From contig CP141202.1 of assembly GCA_035609245.1 (NCBI GenBank), positions 2,108,001 to 2,172,000 on the forward strand: a DNA stretch of 64,000 bases. The letters run 5' to 3'. Every line of letters begins with the position of its first letter. Positions within the stretch are counted from its first letter, which is position 1. The position numbers were made by a program, and so were the translations under genes. Below, one piece after another: positions 49,175-58,380 of this stretch. A model generated the notes under the pieces. That model was not told the origin of the DNA. It made no database searches and saw only the letters and a list, made by a program, of their open reading frames with translations. The stretch comes from Bacteroidales bacterium MB20-C3-3 (GTDB lineage Bacteria; Bacteroidota; Bacteroidia; Bacteroidales; UBA932).

Positions 49175-51193
49175 CTACTTCAAAAAGCTGTACTTTTTAC
49201 CATAGTCCAGCATCTGCTGGAGGAAGTCTGCGGGGTATTCAATTTTGTAGTCTGTAATTTTGCCATCCTTCTCTACAGGGATTATGTCAGGATTGATGAA
49301 TCCGCCGTATGGCTTGAGGTTGAGAGAGGCGTAACGATCTCTGACCTCTTTGTGAAGAGCAGGATCTATGTTTACAGCATATGTCTCAATGAGTTTTTTA
49401 CCGGCTGCATAGTCACCCTCAGATTTAACCCTCTGGAGTTCTGCAAGCAGATCCCCAAAGAGACCTCGCAGCTTTGCGTAGTCGTTTATAACGAAGTATG
49501 TTTTATTATCTCTTACACGCTTTTCAATTACATCAGCACCGCCTTCGCCGGCACCTTTACCCTTCTCAAAACACCACTCGGCAATAAGCTTTCTTCCCTG
49601 CATATGAGCCTGTGTAACACTCTTTCCCAGCTCAACCCTTACAAACTGAGTCATTAGACCATTGCGGATGTAGGAGATGTAAGAGGCTTTATAAGCCTCG
49701 GCGTCAGGCATAATGCCAAGCTCCACAAGTTTTGTGTCAGGCATATAGTATAGTGCAAAAATATCTGCGCGGGCCTCCTCAAGAGCAGAAGAGTGGTCCT
49801 TTAACGCACCTGCAGCTGTTCCGGGGCGGAGCTGTCCGGACGCATGTCCCAGACACTCGTGCATATCTGTATGGAGATTATTTGTAACAGAACCATACTG
49901 CTTTATAAGAGCACTCTCGGCCTCATCCCATGAGAACTCGGCAGTCATACTCTTTGGAGCCTCCTCAGCCGCCTTGTCGTAAGCCTCTGATATGTTTGCA
50001 ATGGTTACCGATTTTGAGCCATGTTCTTTCCTTATCCAGTCTGCATTAGGCAGGTTTATGCCGAGAGGGGATGTCGGATGGCAGTCGCCTCCCAGCTGAG
50101 CTACAGTAATTACCTTTGCCGAAACACCCTTCACCTCTTTTTTCTTGTATTCTGCACTTACCGGAGAGTTGTCTTCAAACCATTGAGCATTGTTGCTTAT
50201 AATTTCAGTTCTTTTTGAAGCCTCTATATCCTTGAAGTTGACCACAGCCTCCCATGTCGCCTTCATCCCCAGAGGGTCATTATAATCTTCAATGAATCCG
50301 TTTATAAAATCCACCTGACTGTCAGTATCCTTTACCCAGGCGATGTTGTATTCATCCCATGTGTTAAGGTCGCCGGTGCGGTAATAATCAATCAACTTAG
50401 CGATGTAACCTCTCTGAATATCATTCTCGGCTACGGCAGATGCCTTCTCAAGATGTTCAATTATCTTATCGATTGCCGCACCATAAAGGCCGCCTGATTT
50501 ATAGACCTCCTCCTGAACAACACCACCTCTCTTGACAAGTCTTGAATTAAGACCATAAGATATTGGAGTCTCATCCTTTGGATCTGCCATTTTTGCATAA
50601 AAAGTCTCGGCCTCAGCCCTGCTTACGCTATCATAAAAGTTCACCGAACTCCCCAGCAGAAGATCACCCTCGCCGGTTATGTTTTTTCTGTAAGGATAGA
50701 GTGCCGGATCAAACAGCATAGGAATCAGCTCCTCCTTAAGCTCAGATTGTCCGCTCTCATCCATCAGCTTAGCAAAATACTCCTGAGAGCATCCCGGAAT
50801 AAACTTCTCCTCTGCATAGTGGTGATGTATTCCGTTGCTGAAAAACACCCTCTTTGCATATACCACAAACTCCTTCCAGTCAGAACTCTCTTTCTCCCCT
50901 GAATAATTCTCAAATATTCCCTCGAGCGCCTTTCTTATTTTAATACCATGCTTGAAATTCTGATCCCAGAAAATATCACGGCCCGCCTTTGCAGCCTCAC
51001 TCAGGTGGTAGATATACTCCTTCTGCTGAAGAGTAAGAGAGTCCCAGCCCGGTATTCTGTATCGGATAACCTTTAAGTCTGCGAATTCATCCGCAAGATA
51101 TCTGAACGGCTCCTCCTTTACGGCGCCATCCTTGCAGGAAGCTGCAAACAGTCCTGCTAAAGTTGCAATGAGCATAAATCTGAAAATTTTCAT
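49175..51193 (-). CDS. Dipeptidyl peptidase III-like metallopeptidase (M49), lipoprotein
   Basis: 672 residues from the ATG at 51193; an ATG ten codons upstream lies before the signal peptide and overlaps the promoter region. A lipoprotein signal ends at AASC (Cys20). The M49 zinc motif is HECLGH (445-450) and the second is EEARAD (472-477), giving the unusual HExxxH-class spacing of DPP III. It removes dipeptides from peptide N-termini on the envelope. It is a single gene with its own -7 element (51223-51230). Confidence 0.9.
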   Translation of the reverse strand: MKIFRFMLIATLAGLFAASCKDGAVKEEPFRYLADEFADLKVIRYRIPGWDSLTLQQKEYIYHLSEAAKAGRDIFWDQNFKHGIKIRKALEGIFENYSGEKESSDWKEFVVYAKRVFFSNGIHHHYAEEKFIPGCSQEYFAKLMDESGQSELKEELIPMLFDPALYPYRKNITGEGDLLLGSSVNFYDSVSRAEAETFYAKMADPKDETPISYGLNSRLVKRGGVVQEEVYKSGGLYGAAIDKIIEHLEKASAVAENDIQRGYIAKLIDYYRTGDLNTWDEYNIAWVKDTDSQVDFINGFIEDYNDPLGMKATWEAVVNFKDIEASKRTEIISNNAQWFEDNSPVSAEYKKKEVKGVSAKVITVAQLGGDCHPTSPLGINLPNADWIRKEHGSKSVTIANISEAYDKAAEEAPKSMTAEFSWDEAESALIKQYGSVTNNLHTDMHECLGHASGQLRPGTAAGALKDHSSALEEARADIFALYYMPDTKLVELGIMPDAEAYKASYISYIRNGLMTQFVRVELGKSVTQAHMQGRKLIAEWCFEKGKGAGEGGADVIEKRVRDNKTYFVINDYAKLRGLFGDLLAELQRVKSEGDYAAGKKLIETYAVNIDPALHKEVRDRYASLNLKPYGGFINPDIIPVEKDGKITDYKIEYPADFLQQMLDYGKKYSFLK

Positions 51194-51222
51194 GATTAAT
51201 TGAAATTTTGTAAAAATTGTCA

Positions 51223-51230
51223 CAAAGATA
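51223..51230 (-). promoter_or_regulatory. Promoter -7 element TATCTTTG for the DPP III-like gene
   Basis: Minus-strand TATCTTTG; predicted start near 51218 and leader of about 25 nt. Confidence 0.4.
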
Positions 51231-51243
51231 ATAAACCTAGGTG

Positions 51244-51251
51244 TATATTTG
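51244..51251 (+). promoter_or_regulatory. Promoter -7 element TATATTTG for the DUF486 gene
   Basis: Plus-strand TATATTTG; predicted start near 51256 and leader of about 25 nt to the ATG at 51281. It supports that ATG over the in-frame upstream one at 51200. Confidence 0.4.
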
Positions 51252-51280
51252 CCGCCGGTTATTGTGAAAAGGTCATTGTA

Positions 51281-51646
51281 ATGAGCGGAATATATACAAT
51301 TCTTTTACTTGTTGTTGCAAATGTCTTTATGACCTTTGCCTGGTACGGACACCTGAAACTGCAGGAGATGGGCAAGATAACTGACTGGCCACTCTTTGCC
51401 GTTATTTTATTCTCGTGGTCAATAGCATTTTTTGAATATGCTGTTCAGATTCCTGCAAACCGGATAGGATATCTTGGCAACGGGGGCCCTTTCTCTCTCA
51501 TGCAACTTAAGATTATTCAGGAGATAATTACCCTTGTTGTCTTCTCGGTTTTTTCAATTGTGGTTTTCAAAACTCAGATTCAGTGGAACCACTTTGCAGC
51601 ATTTCTTTGCCTTATTCTTGCCGTCTATTTCGTCTTTATGAAGTAA
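51281..51646 (+). CDS. DUF486 family small multidrug-resistance-like membrane protein
   Basis: 121 residues, four membrane segments. The strings FAWYGHLK, SWSIAFFEYAVQIPANRIGY and FSLMQLKIIQEIITLVVF are typical of DUF486, a sister of the DMT/SMR transporters. Its substrate is unknown. The frame is open to 51200, but the predicted promoter at 51244-51251 and the absence of hydrophobic character before residue 28 favour the ATG at 51281. The end overlaps the convergent PAS gene by 11 bases. Confidence 0.88.
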   Translation: MSGIYTILLLVVANVFMTFAWYGHLKLQEMGKITDWPLFAVILFSWSIAFFEYAVQIPANRIGYLGNGGPFSLMQLKIIQEIITLVVFSVFSIVVFKTQIQWNHFAAFLCLILAVYFVFMK

Positions 51647-53459
51647 CAACTGACGGCAATTTTATTGTAATAACAGAGCCGTTCTGAGAGCCGGACTCTG
51701 CAGATATGGAACCACCCATTGAGGCAGCTACCTCCCGGCATTTCTCAATGCTTATAATTGAACTCCGCTCTGAAGGTGATTTTATCTCTTTATGATTAAT
51801 TACAAACAAGGCATTGTTATTCTCCCTGAATATTTTGATATGGATATCTCCCATTCCGTCAGAAAGCCTTATCATATATGAAATCATAGACCTGAGCAGA
51901 GCTCGGGTTGCAGAGGGGTCACAGAAAATTTTAACATCAGGGGAGGATTTTATGGAGATTCTCATCTCAGGTTGTTTGTACATCCCCGCGAGATCTTCAA
52001 CGGCTGCCTTTCCTTCAGATTCAAGTGACAGTAGTGAAGGAGATGGTGTATGCTCACCCGATGCATAATTATGGATGAATGCATAATCCTCTGATTGGAT
52101 GGATGCAGTTCTGGATATTTTATAAATTATTTTCAGTTGATTCTCAATATCTGTCTTCTCCAGAATATGAATATTCCTTATAAGCGATGCGGCAAAATCG
52201 GCAACAGCAGCAGTGTACGACCTTCCCTCAGCTATCTCGGCAATGACACTCTCCGGTTTAATACTTTTTCTTTCACCAATCTGTATAAGAGGTTTATTTT
52301 TGCTGGCTAGCATCTGCCTGAAAATAGCCTTGTTTGCTACTGTTTTAGGAGGGGTTATATCCCTTGCTGTAATATAGATCTTGTCACTGTCAAATCTTGT
52401 GATTTTCCAGTTGAATAATTTATACTCACCACCTTTATGCTTTATTCTGCAGTCAATCTCATCAATAAAATCATCTGTTGTGTTCTCAACTACAGTTGTA
52501 AACATCAGCTGGTCATCAGGATATATTAGTGTAGCCAGGCTGTTTGATGATAGCTCAATGAATTTATAATCAAGGGCATTTTCAAGCCTCTTGTTTGATT
52601 TAATAAGTTTCCCCTCGTTATCTGCAAGACAGAACATATCCCCCGTGAGTTCTGCCATTCTCTCAACCTCCTTCTCTCTCATAAGTCTCAGAGTCTCCTC
52701 AAGTTTGGATGTTGAGAGCTTTCTGCTTACGCAAATCATCTCCATATCTCCATTTGCTGCAAGCTGAAACCGTCCCTGTATCTCAACATTTATTTCGTTT
52801 CCATCTTTGCACCTCTGTTTGACCTCAAGAAAGAAAGGGGTATCCTGGTCCGGCTTTCTAAGAAACTCTGATTCAGCCTCATGTATAGCCTGCTCAAACA
52901 CAGATCTGGACTCTTGAGCCAGTGTATCAAGGAGGGTCTGGCTCATCGCTTCATCAACGGAGTATCCTCTCATGCTCGTAACAGACGGGCTTACATAAAG
53001 ATGGGTCCCCTGAGTCATATTATAAACACATACAACCTCCTGAATATTGTCAGCGAGAAGCCTGTACATATATTTACTTCTTGTAAGCTCTCTCTCTGTT
53101 GTTTTAAGAGTGCCCTGATCCAGCATTATATAGTGGGCCTTTATAAAGGAGCCCGATTCACTCTCAGCCCCGGAATAGAGCAGAAAATCGGCATATTCAC
53201 CGCTCTTTTTTCTGATTTTATAAGTTCTGAAATCTGAACCAAGTTTTGACCTGAACTCCCTGTATGTCTTTGGGAATATGTTTTTCTGATTGTCCGGAAG
53301 AAGATCTCCAAAAAAGACCCCCTCAACATCCCCTTTAGAGTACTCTGTCAAGTTGCACCATAGTTCATTAACACTTATGAAGACTCCGTTTTTATCGAGT
53401 GTAAAATAGGCAACAGGAAGTTCGCCAATATTTACCTGATCTGTAAAAATATGTTGCAT
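51636..53459 (-). CDS. Multi-PAS protein with a degenerate histidine-kinase-like C-terminus
   Basis: 607 residues, soluble. Three PAS domains are visible (about 13-120, 140-265 and 275-365). The remainder has a histidine-kinase-like layout (helical segment about 395-450, ATPase-like fold 480-605) but lacks the H-box, has no Asn in the N-box position (RALLRSMISYMIRLS) and has no DxG motif; only a G2-like end (GGSISAESGSQNGSVITIKLP) survives. It probably does not phosphorylate itself; it may act as a sensor subunit or regulator. It follows the intact kinase gene by 21 bases, and both could form one unit. Confidence 0.78.
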   Translation of the reverse strand: MQHIFTDQVNIGELPVAYFTLDKNGVFISVNELWCNLTEYSKGDVEGVFFGDLLPDNQKNIFPKTYREFRSKLGSDFRTYKIRKKSGEYADFLLYSGAESESGSFIKAHYIMLDQGTLKTTERELTRSKYMYRLLADNIQEVVCVYNMTQGTHLYVSPSVTSMRGYSVDEAMSQTLLDTLAQESRSVFEQAIHEAESEFLRKPDQDTPFFLEVKQRCKDGNEINVEIQGRFQLAANGDMEMICVSRKLSTSKLEETLRLMREKEVERMAELTGDMFCLADNEGKLIKSNKRLENALDYKFIELSSNSLATLIYPDDQLMFTTVVENTTDDFIDEIDCRIKHKGGEYKLFNWKITRFDSDKIYITARDITPPKTVANKAIFRQMLASKNKPLIQIGERKSIKPESVIAEIAEGRSYTAAVADFAASLIRNIHILEKTDIENQLKIIYKISRTASIQSEDYAFIHNYASGEHTPSPSLLSLESEGKAAVEDLAGMYKQPEMRISIKSSPDVKIFCDPSATRALLRSMISYMIRLSDGMGDIHIKIFRENNNALFVINHKEIKSPSERSSIISIEKCREVAASMGGSISAESGSQNGSVITIKLPSVVTS

Positions 53460-53480
53460 GGGGATTAGTGATTAAATATA

Positions 53481-54530
53481 TTATTGAGAGTTGGGAATAG
53501 ATAGTTTAAACGAACTTCCTGCACCAGCTGTGCTTACGGCAGACAGTGATGCACCGTTTAGTTCTGCAAGCTCTTTGCTAATTGAGAGACCAAGTCCTTT
53601 TGATTTAATAGGGTCCCAAATATCCTGCAGTGCAGATTCTGAAATACCATCTCCTGTATCAGAGACAATAAAGTTTGTTGATTTTTCTGAAATAGCTACT
53701 TCAAGGATAATTCTGCCCCCTTTGTGAGTGAATTTGACGGCATTTGAAAAGAGATTCCTAATAATAGTCTTAATCATATTCTTGTCTGCAAAAACAGGAT
53801 AGGATTCTTCTTTTTGCCTGCACTCTACACTAATACCCTTGGCCTCTGCAGAAATTTTAAGATATTGTATCAATAGTTCGCAAATCTCTGTTAAATCAAA
53901 CATCTCTTTGCATATTGACAATTTGCCAACCTTCAGTTTTGACCATAGCAGAATATCCTCAAGAAGAAATAGCGTTTTTTCAGAGGCATCGTGAATATAA
54001 TGAGCTTGTTCTTTTACCTCATCATTAGACATAGAACCGATGTTTTCTACAAGATATTGAGAAAACCCAAGAAGAGTATTGAAAGGGTTTCTTAGATCGT
54101 GTGCAAGAATTGATATAAACTGATCTTTATCTCTGTTAGCAGCCTCAAGATTGGCAGCCAGAAACTCTAGCTCCTTCTGCCTCTCCTTATTTTCACTCAT
54201 ATCTCTGGCAGAGGAGAAGACATTCCCGTTTGGAAGGATAACCGAGTCCCAGTTAAACCAAATATAACTGCCCTCCTTTGACTTATATCTGTTCTCAAAA
54301 GATTTAACCATATCCCCCTTCAAAATTCTCTTGAAAGTCTCAGCAGTTATCACTTTGTCTTCCGGATGTACAAGTTCAAAAAAGTTGGGATGTGTGTAAA
54401 TCTCTTCAAGTGAGTACCCAAGAACTCTGCTCCAAGATTCGTTTAACTTTAGAAAACGCCCGTTTTGATCGACAACAGAGAGCATATCATTAGTCACTCT
54501 GAACATGTCTTCAAGCTCTGTGCTTTTCAT
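53481..54530 (-). CDS. PAS-domain sensor histidine kinase
   Basis: 349 residues, no membrane segment. One PAS domain (about 5-115), a dimerisation domain with H-box FISILAHDLRNPFN and phospho-acceptor His144, and a HATPase domain with N-box IIRNLFSNAVKFTH, G1 DTGDGIS and G2 GLGLSISKEL. It is a complete cytoplasmic kinase. No response regulator is adjacent. It is followed by the degenerate PAS protein on the same strand. Confidence 0.92.
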   Translation of the reverse strand: MKSTELEDMFRVTNDMLSVVDQNGRFLKLNESWSRVLGYSLEEIYTHPNFFELVHPEDKVITAETFKRILKGDMVKSFENRYKSKEGSYIWFNWDSVILPNGNVFSSARDMSENKERQKELEFLAANLEAANRDKDQFISILAHDLRNPFNTLLGFSQYLVENIGSMSNDEVKEQAHYIHDASEKTLFLLEDILLWSKLKVGKLSICKEMFDLTEICELLIQYLKISAEAKGISVECRQKEESYPVFADKNMIKTIIRNLFSNAVKFTHKGGRIILEVAISEKSTNFIVSDTGDGISESALQDIWDPIKSKGLGLSISKELAELNGASLSAVSTAGAGSSFKLSIPNSQ

Positions 54531-54593
54531 ATCCGTGTATTCTTTTGACCAATAAAGGTAATAATTTAAATCACTTACTTTAATTGTATTTTT

Positions 54594-54935
54594 TCATAGA
54601 TTAATAAGGTCAGATATTTTTAGAATTATTTTGCTGATTGTATCCAGTCTTTTAGGGAGCCTCCCCATTCTTTTAACTCTTGCTTTAAGCTTTTCAGAGA
54701 GGACTTTCAGAGACTCTCCATCTGATTTAATTTTTGAAGCTGCCTCTTCACCAACTCTTTTCACAACCTCCCTCTCTTTTTTTATGAGTGCTGCTGAGGC
54801 CTCCTCCAGCCGTAAAACATCCTCCTCTCTGCCCCTTTTTACGGCAGAGATTCTCAGCTTTTCCACCTCTTCAATTGATTTGCGAATCTTTGCAAGCTCA
54901 GCAGCTACAGTGCCGGTTATCCCCTTTTTTGCCAT
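54594..54935 (-). CDS. Small coiled-coil protein of unknown function
   Basis: 113 residues, largely charged alpha-helix (about 8-90) with heptad character (ELAKIRKSIEEVEKLR..., KKEREVVKRVGEEAASKIKSDG), no signal or membrane segment. It overlaps the 3' end of the lipoprotein gene by 19 bases and is probably translated with it. No family recognised. Confidence 0.65.
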   Translation of the reverse strand: MAKKGITGTVAAELAKIRKSIEEVEKLRISAVKRGREEDVLRLEEASAALIKKEREVVKRVGEEAASKIKSDGESLKVLSEKLKARVKRMGRLPKRLDTISKIILKISDLINL

Positions 54936-55840
54936 TTTCTTACAATTTTACTAAGTTTTTCAACCTCATAGCCAAACTCTTTTATTGCTTCCAGCTGTTC
55001 AAAAAGAGATATACCCTCTTTTATCTGAGCGGCCATCTTTCCGTGTGCCCTTCTTAATGAGCCCACCGATGTAACAGTAGAGCTCCTCAGTTTATCCAGG
55101 TTAGCAGATTTTTCCAGGAGAGAGCAGAACCTTCTGTCTTCATTAATATCGCCCCCTCTTATACCTACATATGAAAGATAATTATTTACAAGCATCTTCT
55201 GTTCGTGATCTATCAAGGCTTTTATACTCTCGTCTTTCAGCAGAGTCTCTAATGATCTGCATATCTCTTGGACTAAAGTATCTCCGGAGGGGATGAATTT
55301 TGTAATAGCATTTGCCCTTGCCCTGGAGGCATTAAGCTGAGCTCCGTAGCCAATAATCCTTGCTGCAGATGAGATAATCCCTGATGTAACAGGTTGTGCC
55401 AATTTTAAGGAGTTGAAAGAGATAATAAGAGAGTCAATAGCCCTTCCTGCAGAGCGAATCTCCCTTCCGGGATCAATAACTCTGTTTTCGTGAGCTAATG
55501 ATTTAAGCGCAGAAGAGTAGTCAGATAATATTTTCAGAGAGATATCGGTACCCTTTGCAATTTTTTCCTGACTCTTTTTAAAACCGGAAATTTCCACCAG
55601 CTCTGCAACTCTCTTTTCAGGAGAGGTTAGAGAGGAGGCATACCAAATTGAACTCTCCTCTCTGATTTTTGCCATTTCCAGAAATAGTAGGGAGGGATAG
55701 GCAGAAAAGCTGTCACAGGTTTGGGCGAAAGTGGCTACCCCCTCAAGCTGAGCTTTAGAGAGAGAAGAGCAGCCACCGGATAAAGCAGCTGCTCCTATAG
55801 CAAAAATTAATAAAATGTTTTTAAAAATTCTGTTTCTCAT
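54917..55840 (-). CDS. Uncharacterised lipoprotein with coiled coils
   Basis: 307 residues from the ATG at 55840. The start has a lipoprotein signal with lipobox SGGC (Cys about 24). The rest is almost all helical with coiled-coil segments (about 75-115, 175-205, 260-307) and no recognised domain. The frame is open to 55861, but the -7 element at 55859-55866 makes that start unlikely. The downstream coiled-coil gene overlaps its end, which suggests the two products work together. Confidence 0.7.
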   Translation of the reverse strand: MRNRIFKNILLIFAIGAAALSGGCSSLSKAQLEGVATFAQTCDSFSAYPSLLFLEMAKIREESSIWYASSLTSPEKRVAELVEISGFKKSQEKIAKGTDISLKILSDYSSALKSLAHENRVIDPGREIRSAGRAIDSLIISFNSLKLAQPVTSGIISSAARIIGYGAQLNASRARANAITKFIPSGDTLVQEICRSLETLLKDESIKALIDHEQKMLVNNYLSYVGIRGGDINEDRRFCSLLEKSANLDKLRSSTVTSVGSLRRAHGKMAAQIKEGISLFEQLEAIKEFGYEVEKLSKIVRKWQKRG

Positions 55841-55858
55841 ATTTAAGTCTTTGTAACT

Positions 55859-55866
55859 CAAATATA
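55859..55866 (-). promoter_or_regulatory. Promoter -7 element TATATTTG for the lipoprotein/coiled-coil pair
   Basis: Minus-strand TATATTTG; predicted start near 55854 and a leader of about 14 nt. It decides the lipoprotein start. Confidence 0.45.
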
Positions 55867-55878
55867 AGCAAAATTATT

Positions 55879-56646
55879 TTAGAATTTTATTCCAATAATA
55901 ATTCCTGAACGAATTCCTGCCCAGGGACCGGTTAAATCCATCCTCACATTATTAGAGGTGACGGTAACTGTTTTCTCAACCATAGGTATATCCATCTCTT
56001 CAAGTTCCCTTTTTACAGTAGGGATATCCTCCTGTGAAATTGCCGGGGTTGGAATGCCGTTAATTACACCACTGCTTACACCGTATGCTGCGCCCAGGAG
56101 CCACCAGTCCAGAGATACATGTTTACCGAGTGCCCATTGTACACCAAACATAATTCCACCGGTATGAGAAGTAAGACTACCTGACAAATCAATTTTTTGT
56201 GTCTGTGCCATCTGCCCCTCTTCATCTCCAATTTCAAAGGAGAATTCGAGATTTTGCGCCTCATAAGAGGCATATCTGTAATATGGGGCTATGTAAAAGC
56301 CTCTTCCGTAACCCTTTTTACCCAGATAGAATCTGATCTCAGGAGTAATGGAGTAGTTGGCAAACTGAGCAGTATTAAACATATCAATAGTTTCCTGATC
56401 TTCAAATTTTGCCATGTCAATAATTGTGCTTTTAAAAGGTACAGTGGTATATGGCATAAATCTGAAGGAGACGGCAGCAGAAATACTTTTTGATAGTACT
56501 CTTTCATACTGTAAGGAGTAATTCTTAAGCAGAAGAGATGTGAGGTTAAATTTTACAAAATTCATCTGAGGTTTGGCGCTCTCTTGAGCCCTGACGGTAA
56601 AGACCGAGCATAATATTAATGCTGTGACGGCTAGAAGCTTTTTCAT
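55879..56646 (-). CDS. DUF3575-like outer membrane beta-barrel-type protein
   Basis: 255 residues with a signal peptide (1-20, VRA|QE). The pattern MNFVKFNLTSLLLKNYSLQYERVLSKSISAAVSFRFMP and the beta-strand alternation up to the final aromatic-rich strand (IRSGIIIGIKF) match DUF3575/OmpA-barrel-like proteins of Bacteroidota. It is probably an outer-membrane beta-barrel of about eight strands. It is divergent from the GH20 gene. No specific function can be assigned. Confidence 0.78.
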   Translation of the reverse strand: MKKLLAVTALILCSVFTVRAQESAKPQMNFVKFNLTSLLLKNYSLQYERVLSKSISAAVSFRFMPYTTVPFKSTIIDMAKFEDQETIDMFNTAQFANYSITPEIRFYLGKKGYGRGFYIAPYYRYASYEAQNLEFSFEIGDEEGQMAQTQKIDLSGSLTSHTGGIMFGVQWALGKHVSLDWWLLGAAYGVSSGVINGIPTPAISQEDIPTVKRELEEMDIPMVEKTVTVTSNNVRMDLTGPWAGIRSGIIIGIKF

Positions 56647-56739
56647 GGTTTCAAATTATTAGAAATCCGGAATAAATTTAGGTTAAAAAATTGTTATTAA
56701 GAATTTTTTTTAACTTGCTCTATAAATTTCAATAAACAA

Positions 56740-58380
56740 ATGGCTACTATGGTTATGAAGAATCTAAAAATCAAATTAATGAGCATTGGTGTAACAGCGA
56801 TTGCACTAATGGGATTTTCATCTGCTTACGGATTATCAGGTATTGTCCCTCAGCCTGTCTCTCAGATTCAGGGCAAGGGTACATTTTCTATAACCAAAGA
56901 GACTAAGTTTTTGTTCAATTTTTCAGGAAATCACAGGGATAATATATTTAATGTAATTTCCTCTCACTTTATGAGATTTTATGGTATTCAGGCTGCCTCA
57001 CCTGCTTTTACTGAAAAGTATGTAAAGGGATCTGTATGTTTCATTTTAGATGAGAAGTCAGGAATTGCTCCTGAGGGTTACAGACTGGATATTGACAAAT
57101 CAGGGATAAAGGCTGTTGCCTCAACATTCAACGGACTCTTTTATGCTGCTCAATCTCTGACTCAGCTTATGCCTGCAGAAGAGAAGAGAATGGAGAGTAT
57201 TACGGTTGATGCAGTTAAAATTCAGGATGCACCAAGATTTCCGTGGAGAGGACTTCATCTTGATGTTTGCCGTCACTTTATGCCAAAACAATTTGTGCTG
57301 AGGTATATTGATTATATGGCAATGCATAAGTTCAATACATTTCATTTCCATTTAACCGAGGATCAGGGATGGAGAATTGAGATTAAAAAATATCCAAAAC
57401 TAACTGAGATAGGATCAAAGAGAAAAGAGACTCTTATTGGCAGAAATTTTGGCCCTGATGCAAAGTTTGATGGTAAGCCTCACGGTGGATTTTATACTCA
57501 GGAGGATATAAAAGAGATTGTAGACTATGCAGCAAAAAGATATATTACGGTTGTCCCTGAGATAGAGATGCCGGGTCACGCCCTGGCAGCTCTTGCCTCC
57601 TATCCGGAACTGGGTTGTACAGGAGGTCCGTATGAGACTGCTACAAAATGGGGTGTCTTTAATGACATAATATGTGCAGGTAAAGAGAGCACATTTGAGT
57701 TTCTTCAGGGGGTGCTAGATGAGGTAATTGAACTTTTCCCCTCTAAACTTATCCATATTGGAGGAGATGAGGCACCCAAACATAACTGGAAGGAGTGTCC
57801 TCTTTGTCAGGAGAGGATAAAAAAGGAGGGGCTTAAAGATGAGCACGAACTCCAGAGCTGGTTTATTACCAGAATTGAGAAATACCTCAATTCAAAGGGG
57901 AGAAATATAATAGGCTGGGATGAAATTCTTGAAGGCGGGCTTGCTCCAAATGCGGCAGTAATGTCGTGGAGAGGAGAGGCAGGCGGCATAGAGGCAGCAA
58001 AATCGGGCCATTATGTAGTAATGTCTCCCGGCTCACACTGCTATCTGGACCACTATCAGGCAGATCCTGCATCACAACCACTTGCAATAGGGGGCTTTAC
58101 ATCGCTTGCTAAGATTTACTCTTACGAACCTGTTCCGGCCGCACTGAACGCAGACGAGGCAAAATATATTATGGGGGCCCAGGGGAATGTATGGACCGAA
58201 TATATGCCAAATTCCGCCCATGTGGAGTATATGGTATATCCAAGAGCAGCGGCCCTCAGTGAGGTGGTCTGGTCACCTAAAGAGAGCCGCAACTATGATT
58301 CATTTAAGGAGAGGATGAAGAGTATGGTTCTTCGTTACTATACATACGGAATAAACTTCTCCAGGGTAGAGTTTTTCTAA
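56740..58380 (+). CDS. Secreted beta-N-acetylhexosaminidase, glycoside hydrolase family 20
   Basis: 546 residues with a signal peptide (about 1-30; the ATGs at codons 1, 4 and 6 are all possible starts). A GH20b domain (about 35-160) precedes the TIM barrel. The catalytic pair is Asp343-Glu344 in HIGGDEAPK, and GLHLDVCRHFMP and HLTEDQGWRIEI are signature strings. It removes terminal GlcNAc/GalNAc by substrate-assisted catalysis, from host glycans, chitin or peptidoglycan fragments. Its stop overlaps the convergent M14 gene by 4 bases. Confidence 0.95.
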   Translation: MATMVMKNLKIKLMSIGVTAIALMGFSSAYGLSGIVPQPVSQIQGKGTFSITKETKFLFNFSGNHRDNIFNVISSHFMRFYGIQAASPAFTEKYVKGSVCFILDEKSGIAPEGYRLDIDKSGIKAVASTFNGLFYAAQSLTQLMPAEEKRMESITVDAVKIQDAPRFPWRGLHLDVCRHFMPKQFVLRYIDYMAMHKFNTFHFHLTEDQGWRIEIKKYPKLTEIGSKRKETLIGRNFGPDAKFDGKPHGGFYTQEDIKEIVDYAAKRYITVVPEIEMPGHALAALASYPELGCTGGPYETATKWGVFNDIICAGKESTFEFLQGVLDEVIELFPSKLIHIGGDEAPKHNWKECPLCQERIKKEGLKDEHELQSWFITRIEKYLNSKGRNIIGWDEILEGGLAPNAAVMSWRGEAGGIEAAKSGHYVVMSPGSHCYLDHYQADPASQPLAIGGFTSLAKIYSYEPVPAALNADEAKYIMGAQGNVWTEYMPNSAHVEYMVYPRAAALSEVVWSPKESRNYDSFKERMKSMVLRYYTYGINFSRVEFF

